64,000 bases of DNA from an uncultured Bacteroides sp. (GTDB taxonomy: Bacteria; Bacteroidota; Bacteroidia; Bacteroidales; Bacteroidaceae). Shown here piece by piece: positions 8,689-15,435 of this stretch. How positions within the stretch are numbered: the stretch's first letter is position 1; every line of letters begins with the position of its first letter. The position numbers and the translations under genes are program-made. The notes under the pieces are model-generated. The model saw only the letters and a list, made by a program, of their open reading frames with translations, searched no databases and was not told where the DNA came from. The DNA lies in the NCBI GenBank assembly GCA_947074205.1, contig CAMTOQ010000001.1:62001-126000 (forward strand), read 5' to 3'.

Positions 8689-10542
8689 TTAATCCTCCAT
8701 AATTTTAGTAAATGCTTCTACAAGTTCGGCTGTCACAAAAGGTTGACCTTTCACTTCGTTGAACTGGTTTAGTTCCACTCCAGGCACGCTCATGCGCAAG
8801 TAACCCGCAAACTGACCTAAGTTTTGTTCGGCCACTACAATCTTTTTGTACTTCTTCAAGATATCAGCCGTGTTGGTTGGTAGTGGGTTGATGTATTGGA
8901 ATTGCGCCAATGCCACCTTCTTGCCTGCTGCACGAAGATCGTCCATCGCAGCGTGAAGGTTACCATAAGTACCACCCCATCCCACGATCAACAAATCTGC
9001 ATCTTCTACATCACCCACAACTTCTTGTTGAGGAATGTATTGTGCGATGCGGTCCACCTTAGCTTGACGCAAACGAGTCATCAAGTCGTGGTTTTCAGGA
9101 TCGGTAGAGATTGCACCTGTCTTATCATCTTTCTCCAAACCACCTATGCGATGCGTAAAGCCTTCTGTACCTGGTACTGCCCAATAGCGAGCACCGTTTT
9201 CAGGGTTGCGTTGAAATGGAGTCCAACTTCCTTGCATATCGGGAGTCACATAAGGAGGAGTGATAGATGGAGCTTTCTCCAAATTGGGCAAATGCCATGC
9301 AGCCGATCCGTTTGCGATGAAAGCATCTGTAAGCAACACCACAGGAGTCATGTGCTCTACAGCTATCTTACAAGCCATATAGGCCGAATCGAAGCAGTTG
9401 GTTGGCGAAGTAGCAGCAATCACCGGCATAGGGCTTTCGCCATTACGACCATAAAGAGCTTGCAACAAGTCACCTTGTTCCGACTTAGTAGGAAGACCGG
9501 TAGATGGACCACCACGTTGCACGTTCACCACCACCAATGGTAGCTCGGCAATCACAGCAAGGTTCATCGCTTCACTTTTAAGACATACACCAGGGCCCGA
9601 AGTAGTGGTGACAGCCAAATTTCCTGCAAATGCAGCACCTACAGCCGATGCACATCCCGCAATTTCGTCTTCGCACTGCACAGTTTTCACACCAAGCGAT
9701 TTGTGTTTCGCCAATTCGTGTAGAATATCTGTAGCAGGAGTGATAGGGTAAGAACCGAGATAAAGAGGAAGACCTGCTTTCTCGGCAGCAGCTATCATAC
9801 CATAAGCAGTAGCTTTATTGCCATTAATATCTGTATAAAGACCTTTAGCCTTTTGTTCTTTGCTTTCTATGCGATAGGTCGATGTAGAAGCGTGCGTATT
9901 TGCACCATAGTTATAACCATCGTTCAACACCTTAATGTTGGCCTCGGCAATAGCAGGTTTTTTAGCGAATTTCTCGCGAAGCATCTCCTCTGCAATCTTC
10001 ACATCACGGTTGAACAACCAGCACACTAAGCCTAGTGCAAACATATTTTTGCAGCGAAGCATCCCTTTGTTGTCCAATCCAGAGTCTTTCAGACTCTCTT
10101 TACACATCGACGAAATGGGAACTTCAAGCACATCTTGTTTCACACCCAACTCCTCGAAAGGCTGATCGGTTTTGAACAATGCTTTTTCCAAATCTTTGGC
10201 AGTAAACGAGTCCGAATCGGTAATTACCAAACCATCTGCCGCACAAAACTTGATTTGTGTCTTAAGTGCTGCAGGGTTCATCGCTACCAATACGTTGCAA
10301 AGATCGCCCGGTGTATACACTTTATCGGCACCAATATGTACTTGGAAACCCGATACACCTGTCAACGAGCCTTGTGGGGCACGGATATCTGCCGGATAGT
10401 CGGGGAATGTACAAATGTCGTTTCCTACATTTGCCGACACGTTCGAGAAGATGTTACCGGCCAACTGCATACCGTCGCCCGAGTCGCCCGAGAAGCGAAC
10501 TACCACATCATTCAATTCTTTAACCATCATTTCGTCTGCCAT
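8689..10542 (-). CDS. korA: 2-oxoacid:ferredoxin oxidoreductase, fused gamma-alpha subunit
   Basis: A 617-residue fusion. The N-terminal ~190 residues are the gamma domain (VRFSGDSGDGMQLAGN). The rest is the pyrimidine-binding alpha domain (GSYPITPATDILHELA and TTTSGPGVCLKSEA). This gamma-alpha fusion is common for KorA in Bacteroidetes. Motifs such as VNVQRGGPSTGLPTKSEQGD are strongly conserved in the family. It is the first gene of the korAB operon. A long hairpin lies about 120-150 bp upstream in the probable leader. Confidence 0.94.
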   Translation of the reverse strand: MADEMMVKELNDVVVRFSGDSGDGMQLAGNIFSNVSANVGNDICTFPDYPADIRAPQGSLTGVSGFQVHIGADKVYTPGDLCNVLVAMNPAALKTQIKFCAADGLVITDSDSFTAKDLEKALFKTDQPFEELGVKQDVLEVPISSMCKESLKDSGLDNKGMLRCKNMFALGLVCWLFNRDVKIAEEMLREKFAKKPAIAEANIKVLNDGYNYGANTHASTSTYRIESKEQKAKGLYTDINGNKATAYGMIAAAEKAGLPLYLGSYPITPATDILHELAKHKSLGVKTVQCEDEIAGCASAVGAAFAGNLAVTTTSGPGVCLKSEAMNLAVIAELPLVVVNVQRGGPSTGLPTKSEQGDLLQALYGRNGESPMPVIAATSPTNCFDSAYMACKIAVEHMTPVVLLTDAFIANGSAAWHLPNLEKAPSITPPYVTPDMQGSWTPFQRNPENGARYWAVPGTEGFTHRIGGLEKDDKTGAISTDPENHDLMTRLRQAKVDRIAQYIPQQEVVGDVEDADLLIVGWGGTYGNLHAAMDDLRAAGKKVALAQFQYINPLPTNTADILKKYKKIVVAEQNLGQFAGYLRMSVPGVELNQFNEVKGQPFVTAELVEAFTKIMED

Positions 10543-10989
10543 ATTTTCTTTCTATAATTTAATTCAAAAGACAAAATCATACCTATTTTCAAAGGGCTAT
10601 CGCTGGAGGGGTTTTCTAGTGGACCACAGCCGGCAATAGCTGCACTATGAAGAGCGGCAAAGTTCGCAAACTTTAACGAGTTTGCAAAACTTTTATAGTT
10701 ATATCTGATAGAACATAACAAAAAGATAGAAACACATCTATATTATTGAATTGCAGACAGAAAGAATACAGAAAGAGCACCAACAGACACCTTAAATTAT
10801 ACCTTTTTGACAGCACTAGATTCGACTAAAAGTAACTTTATAGAGTCTCAGCATTGAATAAACATTCTATTTTGTTACAATTAGACAGAAATAGAGCTTT
10901 ATCTGTAAGAAATAACATAAATAAAGTAACAAATAGAGAAGAATGTAAACATTCAACTTTTAAATAGGACTCAAATTGTAAAGATTGGG
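10543..10989. other. AT-rich intergenic region upstream of korA and tRNA-Arg
   Basis: About 450 bp without a convincing gene. The ORF-track entries here (10527-10721 and 10838-11026, minus) have no recognisable protein character. It contains the hairpin listed separately and is otherwise very AT-rich. The region next to korA must hold the korAB promoter, but I could not place one with confidence. Confidence 0.6.
10659..10693. other. Inverted repeat in the probable korAB leader
   Basis: Arms AAAGTTCGCAAACT and AGTTTGCAAAACTTT around a 6-nt loop, pairing over about 14 bp with one bulge. It lies 117-151 bp upstream of korA. It could be a leader hairpin on the minus strand or an operator. No gene ends here that would need a terminator. 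Confidence 0.5.
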
Positions 10990-11020
10990 TTTGGTGAATA
11001 GATATATTGAAGTATATTTG
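10990..11020 (+). promoter_or_regulatory. Promoter of tRNA-Arg (TTTG-N19-TATATTTG)
   Basis: A perfect match to the Bacteroidetes housekeeping promoter: -33 TTTG at 10990-10993, 19-nt spacer, -7 TATATTTG at 11013-11020. The tRNA begins 25 bp downstream, leaving a short leader for 5' processing. Confidence 0.85.
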
Positions 11021-11045
11021 CATCACAATCCATCACGGATAATGG

Positions 11046-11117
11046 GGCCTTGTAGTTCAACGGATAGAATAGAAGTTTCCTAAACTTTAGATAGGGGTTC
11101 GATTCCCCTCGGGGCTA
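11046..11117 (+). tRNA. tRNA-Arg (anticodon CCT)
   Basis: All arms can be drawn. The acceptor GGCCTTG pairs with CGGGGCT (four Watson-Crick pairs and three G-T wobbles). U8-A9 is followed by D-stem GTTC/GAAT. The anticodon stem GAAGT/ACTTT has loop TTCCTAA, giving anticodon CCT for the AGG codon. The variable loop is 4 nt. The T-arm is AGGGG-TTCGATT-CCCCT and the discriminator base is A. The genome continues CTA instead of CCA, so the CCA tail must be added by nucleotidyltransferase. The gene has its own promoter and terminator. Confidence 0.95.
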
Positions 11118-11128
11118 CTAAAGCAAGA

Positions 11129-11158
11129 AGTCTGCTTACTTTTAAGCAGGCTTTTTTT
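11129..11158 (+). terminator. Intrinsic terminator of tRNA-Arg
   Basis: Stem AGTCTGCTTA/TAAGCAGGCT with a 4-nt loop followed by seven T residues, 11 bp after the tRNA. Confidence 0.9.
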
Positions 11159-11180
11159 GTACACCCATACTCCGTTTGGT

Positions 11181-11268
11181 AGCCAGCCGTGGTCACCAAC
11201 CTAGCAAGCCCTTGCCACCGTGGTGAGTAGCCCTTGCCAGCACGGTGAGTAGCCCTTGCTACCAGCCC
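11181..11268. repeat. 22-nt tandem repeat array, copy B (4 units)
   Basis: Four uninterrupted 22-nt units between the tRNA-Arg terminator and miaB. Units 3 and 4 share GAGTAGCCCTTGC; unit 2 is AGCAAGCCCTTGCCACC; unit 1 is the most diverged (AGCCAGCCGTGGTCACC). A stretch of about 49 bp across units 2-4 is nearly identical to copy A. There are no spacers between the units, so this is not a CRISPR. Confidence 0.8.
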
Positions 11269-11298
11269 ATATATAAACAGCTGATTATCAGATACAGA

Positions 11299-11339
11299 AA
11301 AGCGAACCTACACAAGTACTCCTTGCCTAGATTCGCTTT
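11299..11339 (-). terminator. Probable terminator of miaB
   Basis: Arms AAAGCGAACCTA and TAGATTCGCTTT pair with one mismatch around a loop just past the end of miaB. The T-run on the minus strand is short, so this is less certain than the other terminators. Confidence 0.5.
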
Positions 11340-11361
11340 ATATATTATATATAGGTAGAGA

Positions 11362-12729
11362 TTACACCACTTCGCCCTTCAAGGTAGCCGATGATGCTTC
11401 GGTGATGCGCACATTCACCAAGTCGCCAATACGGTGTGTATCTCTGTCGAACACCACCACACGGTTTTGCTCGGTACGGCCAAAGAGTTGCTCGCGCGAA
11501 CGCTTCGACACACCTTCTACCAATACTTCGTAGGTATGACCGATGCAACGCTGGTTGGCTTCGGCAGACAGACGACCTTGGAGAGCGATAATCTCGTTGA
11601 GGCGGCGCACCTTTACATCTTCCGGAACGTTGTCTTCTAAGTGCTTAGAAGCGTAGGTACCTGGACGCTCGGAGTATTTAAACATGAATGCTGAATCGTA
11701 TCCGCAGATTTCCATCAACGACAAAGATTCTTGGTGATCTTCTTCTGTTTCCGAGTGGAAACCGGCAAAGATGTCGGTAGACAAACCACAATCGGGCACG
11801 ATGCGTTTGATGGCCTCCATACGCTCTAGATACCACTCGCGCGTATATTTGCGGTTCATCAGTTTAAGAATACGCGAACTACCACTTTGCACCGGCAGGT
11901 GGATAAACTTACACACGTTGGGCACATCGGCAATAACATGTAGTGTTTCGTCGCTCATGTCTTTGGGGTGCGATGTAGTGAAACGCACACGCATACTTGG
12001 CACAGCCTCTGCCACAAGGCGAAGGAGTTGAGAGAAGTTTACTGTTGTACCGTCTTCTTTTTCGAAAAGATAAGAGTTTACATTCTGACCTAGCAGAGTT
12101 ACCTCTTTGTAGCCTTTTGCCTGAAGGTCGTTCACCTCGTTAAGGATGCTCTCTACGTCGCGGCTACGCTCGCGGCCACGTGTGTAGGGCACAATACAGT
12201 AGGTACAGAAGTTGTTACATCCACGCATGATAGATACAAAACCTGAGATGCGATTACCGTGCATACGCTTGGGCAACACATCGCGATAGGTTTCTGTAGT
12301 AGACAGATCGACATTGATAGCCTTCTCGCCCGACTCTACGGCAGCCACCAACTCGGGCAGACTAAGGTAGGCATCAGGACCCACAACCAAGTCTACATTG
12401 TGATTGTTGATAAGATCATCTTTCACACGTTCGGCCATACAGCCTAATACACCAATAATCAGCTTACGCCCTTTGCGGCGCATAGCGTGAAATTGTGCCA
12501 AACGGCTTAAAATCTTTTGCTCGGCATTGTCGCGTACTGAGCAGGTATTAAGAAACACTGCATCAGCCTCTTCTAGCGTGTCAGCCATATCGTAGCCTGC
12601 CATTTGCATCACCGAGGCAATCACCTCACTATCTGCCACATTCATCTGGCAGCCATACGTTTCGATAAACAGTTTCTTGTTTTCTCCAGCAGTCGCGGAT
12701 TTAAAGTCCGCTCCCGAAATTTCGTTCAT
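11362..12729 (-). CDS. miaB: tRNA-2-methylthio-N6-dimethylallyladenosine synthase
   Basis: A 455-residue radical-SAM methylthiotransferase that adds a methylthio group to i6A37 of tRNAs. The N-terminal UPF0004 domain shows YGCQMNVADSE and NTCSVRDNAEQK, contributing the three cysteines of the auxiliary cluster. The radical-SAM motif is CNNFCTYCIVPYTRGRERSR (CxxxCxxC). A TRAM-like RNA-binding domain occupies the C-terminus (about 385-455). These residues separate MiaB from MtaB and RimO relatives reasonably well. Monocistronic; a -7 element TATCTTTG (complement at 12760-12767) lies about 30 bp upstream. Confidence 0.95.
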   Translation of the reverse strand: MNEISGADFKSATAGENKKLFIETYGCQMNVADSEVIASVMQMAGYDMADTLEEADAVFLNTCSVRDNAEQKILSRLAQFHAMRRKGRKLIIGVLGCMAERVKDDLINNHNVDLVVGPDAYLSLPELVAAVESGEKAINVDLSTTETYRDVLPKRMHGNRISGFVSIMRGCNNFCTYCIVPYTRGRERSRDVESILNEVNDLQAKGYKEVTLLGQNVNSYLFEKEDGTTVNFSQLLRLVAEAVPSMRVRFTTSHPKDMSDETLHVIADVPNVCKFIHLPVQSGSSRILKLMNRKYTREWYLERMEAIKRIVPDCGLSTDIFAGFHSETEEDHQESLSLMEICGYDSAFMFKYSERPGTYASKHLEDNVPEDVKVRRLNEIIALQGRLSAEANQRCIGHTYEVLVEGVSKRSREQLFGRTEQNRVVVFDRDTHRIGDLVNVRITEASSATLKGEVV

Positions 12730-12881
12730 AACTATATTATATTAAGCGATTAAAATGGATGCAAAGATAGAGTAAAGCAAGCAAAAGACGAGTTTTAGTA
12801 TAGGAAAATGAGTTAAAAGGAATAGGCCATAAACACCAACCTTAATAATAGTTAATAATTTAATCTTTTTTATATGTATTT

Positions 12882-12996
12882 TTTGTTAATACAATTTAAA
12901 TAACCACATTTGTGATGTGAAAGAAACATTTGATTTTTTCATAGTTAAGGTTTAGGTTAAAAAATTAAAGGGGAGCTGTGAAGCTGCCCTTTTTTA
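12882..12996 (+). ncRNA. Candidate small RNA with own promoter and terminator
   Basis: A promoter-like pair (TTTG at 12882-12885, 19-nt spacer, CACATTTG at 12905-12912, off by one base from TAnnTTTG) is followed about 55 bp later by a hairpin. The hairpin is AAGGGGAGCT/AGCTGCCCTT with one mismatch and loop GTGA at 12968-12991, then a T-run, i.e. an intrinsic terminator. No gene ends upstream on this strand, since miaB points the other way. The arrangement predicts a transcript of roughly 75-80 nt. It could instead be a leader attenuator of the following small gene. No known RNA family was recognised. Confidence 0.4.
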
Positions 12997-13008
12997 TTTG
13001 TACATATA

Positions 13009-13041
13009 TTTGCACAGTTCCAATTTTATTAATTATCTTTG
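13009..13041 (+). promoter_or_regulatory. Promoter of the small membrane protein gene
   Basis: -33 TTTG at 13009-13012, 21-nt spacer, -7 TATCTTTG at 13034-13041, 26 bp before the ATG at 13068. It lies downstream of the GTG proposed by the ORF track, which argues for the later start. Confidence 0.65.
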
Positions 13042-13067
13042 GGCAAATCATTAAAAAAGATTGGACT

Positions 13068-13433
13068 ATGGACGACTTACTTGGCTATCTCGTGCTCGCT
13101 TTATTCATTGGTTTTTCCGTATTTTCCGAAATTCGCAAAAAAGCCAAAGAGAAGAAAAGTGTACCTCATCCTGATAGTCATCCATCCACTTTCGAATCTT
13201 CATTGGAGACGAAGACCTCAATATCGCCACCACAGAATGAGAAGAGACGCGACCACTATCGCCCTCTTTGCGACAACACTTCCACTATGCCCCAAAAGCC
13301 GCAGCCATCTAAAAACTGTATGGAAGATCGATCTGATGTGAACTCTAGTGGCTCATCTCCCTACACCATTTCATCGGCCGAAGAGGCACGCCGCGCCATC
13401 ATCTGGTCCGAGGTATTTAGACGAAAATATTAA
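13068..13433 (+). CDS. Small membrane-anchored hypothetical protein
   Basis: 121 residues from the ATG at 13068. The ORF track starts at a GTG (12978) that lies inside a terminator hairpin and upstream of a good promoter, so I prefer the internal methionine MDDLLGYLV. One N-terminal transmembrane helix (about residues 4-20) is followed by a basic KKAKEKK stretch and then a low-complexity Ser/Pro-rich tail. The C-terminus (SSAEEARRAIIWSEVFRRKY) looks more ordered. Topology is probably tail in the cytoplasm by the positive-inside rule. No family recognised. It precedes the CoA-transferase gene by 34 bp and may be cotranscribed. Confidence 0.65.
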   Translation: MDDLLGYLVLALFIGFSVFSEIRKKAKEKKSVPHPDSHPSTFESSLETKTSISPPQNEKRRDHYRPLCDNTSTMPQKPQPSKNCMEDRSDVNSSGSSPYTISSAEEARRAIIWSEVFRRKY

Positions 13434-13467
13434 CCCTTACTTTTACCGATAAATATATTCCAAACTT

Positions 13468-14964
13468 ATGTCATTCAGAATTATATCGGCAGCCGAAGCT
13501 GCAAGCCTTGTACAACATGGCAACAACATTGGACTAAGCGGGTTTACGCCCGCAGGAACGCCAAAAGCCGTAACAGCAGAAATAGCAAAGATAGCAGAAG
13601 CAGAACACACAAAAGGTAACCCTTACCAAATCAGTATATTTACCGGTGCATCTACCGGCGACTCTTGCGACGGTGTATTGGCACGTGCCAAAGCCATCCG
13701 TTATCGTGCTCCCTACACCACCAACCCCGATTTTCGTAAAGCCGTGAATGGCGGTGAGATTGCTTATAACGACATTCATCTTTCGCAGATGGCACAAGAG
13801 TTGCGCTATGGCTTCTTGGGCAAGATAGACCTTGCTATTATTGAAGCATGCGAGGTAACTGCAGATGGCAAAATCTATCTGACAGCAGCTGGTGGTATTG
13901 CTCCTACCCTCTGCCAAATGGCCGACCGCATCATTATCGAGCTCAACTCGGCTCATAGCAAACAAATGATGGGTCTGCATGATGTATACCAACCACTAGA
14001 CCCTCCTTACCGTCGCGAGATTCCTATTTATAAGGCTAGCGACCGCATTGGTACTCCTTATATTCAGGTTGATCCTCGTAAGATTGTGGGTATAGTCGAA
14101 ACCAACCTACCCGATGAAGCTCGCGACTTCGCCAGCTCAGACCCGGTGACCGATCAGATTGGGCAAAATGTGGCCGACTTCCTATTAAGCGATATGAGAG
14201 CCGGACGTATTCCTTCTAGCTTCTTGCCATTGCAATCGGGTGTGGGAAACATCGCCAACGCTGTGCTAGGTGCACTAGGCCGCGAACAGGCCATCCCCGC
14301 CTTCGAAATGTATACCGAAGTGATTCAAAACTCGGTAATCGACCTGATTCGTGCTGGACGCGTTAAGTTTGGTAGTACTTGCTCATTGACGGTGACTAAC
14401 GACTGTCTACAAGGCATCTATGACGATATGGATTTCTTCCGCGACAAGCTAATGCTTCGTCCTTCCGAGATATCTAACAACCCAGAAGTGGTACGCCGAC
14501 TAGGTGTTATCTCAATGAATACTGCTATCGAGGTTGACCTTTACGGTAATGTCAACTCTACTCATATCACAGGTACCAAGATGATGAACGGTATTGGTGG
14601 TTCGGGCGACTTCACTCGTAATGCTTATATCTCAATCTTCACCTGCCCATCGCTAGCGAAAAATGGAGCTATCAGCTCTATCGTTCCTATGGTGTCGCAC
14701 GAAGATCACAGCGAGCACTCGGTAAAAATCATCATCACCGAGCAAGGTGTAGCCGACCTTCGTGGCAAGAGCCCCAAGGAACGCGCCGCAGCTATCATTG
14801 AAAACTGTGCTCACCCTGCCTACAAGGAGATTCTTTGGGACTATTTGAAGATTGCGGGCAATCGTGCTCAGACTCCACATGCCATTCAGGCAGCCTTGGG
14901 TATGCACGCCGAGCTTGGACGCAGTGGCGATATGCGCAACATCGATTGGGCAGCTTTTAAATAA
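13468..14964 (+). CDS. Acetyl-CoA hydrolase/CoA-transferase (succinate:acetyl-CoA type)
   Basis: A 498-residue class I CoA-transferase of the Cat1/AarC group, which moves CoA between acetyl-CoA and succinate (or another acid). The N-terminal GLSGFTPAGTPKAV and the GVGNIANAVLG loop are typical. The catalytic glutamate is expected in MYTEVIQ, where I place Glu284. GIGGSGDFTRNA near the C-terminus is a family signature. Such enzymes are often annotated acetyl-CoA hydrolase but act as transferases. It lies upstream of an ADP-forming acetate-CoA ligase, together giving routes between acetyl-CoA, acetate and succinyl-CoA. Ends at a strong hairpin terminator. Confidence 0.92.
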   Translation: MSFRIISAAEAASLVQHGNNIGLSGFTPAGTPKAVTAEIAKIAEAEHTKGNPYQISIFTGASTGDSCDGVLARAKAIRYRAPYTTNPDFRKAVNGGEIAYNDIHLSQMAQELRYGFLGKIDLAIIEACEVTADGKIYLTAAGGIAPTLCQMADRIIIELNSAHSKQMMGLHDVYQPLDPPYRREIPIYKASDRIGTPYIQVDPRKIVGIVETNLPDEARDFASSDPVTDQIGQNVADFLLSDMRAGRIPSSFLPLQSGVGNIANAVLGALGREQAIPAFEMYTEVIQNSVIDLIRAGRVKFGSTCSLTVTNDCLQGIYDDMDFFRDKLMLRPSEISNNPEVVRRLGVISMNTAIEVDLYGNVNSTHITGTKMMNGIGGSGDFTRNAYISIFTCPSLAKNGAISSIVPMVSHEDHSEHSVKIIITEQGVADLRGKSPKERAAAIIENCAHPAYKEILWDYLKIAGNRAQTPHAIQAALGMHAELGRSGDMRNIDWAAFK

Positions 14965-14992
14965 GCCTCAACGCTAAAACAGTATACAGTTC

Positions 14993-15032
14993 AACAGCCC
15001 CGTTTGCGCCCCACGGCATAGACGGGGCTGTT
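14993..15032 (+). terminator. Terminator after the CoA-transferase gene
   Basis: Stem AACAGCCCCGT/ACGGGGCTGTT, 11 bp, with an ~18-nt loop and a short T-stretch, 28 bp after the stop codon. Confidence 0.75.
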
Positions 15033-15108
15033 TGCATTTCTATAAATAAGTGCTCTGATAGCAACACTGTTTTTAATAGACTGATAAACATATAACACCT
15101 TAAAGAAT

Positions 15109-15288
15109 ATGGAGAAGAAAGACGATAGGATAGAAGAAGAACAAGCTTTCGACGAAATGGAAACCACACCTCTTACCGAGGAAGAGGAGAAACTGCGCAA
15201 CGCACGCGCGCTAAAAATGCTAGGTATACCTCCCAATATCATTGAAGAGGTTCTAGGTATAAGCAATGAAGATCTAGATATATTTTAA
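15109..15288 (+). CDS. 59-residue acidic protein, not in ORF track
   Basis: An ATG at 15109 opens 59 codons ending in TAA at 15286-15288. The product is highly charged: the first half is rich in Glu and Asp (MEKKDDRIEEEQAFDEMET), and the second half predicts one or two helices (NARALKMLGIPPNIIEEVLG). The balanced amino-acid use and a GIPPNIIEEVLGIS segment resembling a helix-turn dimer or UBA-like fold make it look real, not random. It lies between the CoA-transferase terminator and the acetate-CoA ligase promoter. I recognise no family; a regulatory or partner role would be guesswork. Confidence 0.65.
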   Translation: MEKKDDRIEEEQAFDEMETTPLTEEEEKLRNARALKMLGIPPNIIEEVLGISNEDLDIF

Positions 15289-15362
15289 ACTTTCTAAGCA
15301 AACGGGGCTTCCAACTATCATTCTGATAGAATCGAGCTCTCACAGTCTATTTTTCACGACAA

Positions 15363-15397
15363 TTTGTAAGGTTTCAACAGTAGAAATACTATATTTG
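15363..15397 (+). promoter_or_regulatory. Promoter of acetate-CoA ligase gene
   Basis: -7 TATATTTG at 15390-15397 with TTTG at 15363-15366; the 23-nt spacer is slightly long. It overlaps the ORF-track start (TTG at 15397), so translation must start later, at the ATG at 15436. Confidence 0.6.
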
Positions 15398-15435
15398 TGT
15401 ATAACAATAATAGTATTCTAATAACGAGTAGAGTT

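Noticed and set aside
10527-10721. 64-aa ORF upstream of korA
   Set aside because: It overlaps the start of korA in another frame and the leader hairpin, and has no protein-like character.
11181-11268. CRISPR array
   Set aside because: The repeats are contiguous 22-nt units with no spacers, and no cas gene is present.
13005-13012. TATATTTG as a -7 element
   Set aside because: No TTTG lies at the right distance upstream; it more likely contributes the -33 TTTG of the following promoter.
12978-13067. GTG start for the small membrane protein
   Set aside because: The GTG sits in the loop of an intrinsic terminator and upstream of a good promoter; the ATG at 13068 fits better.
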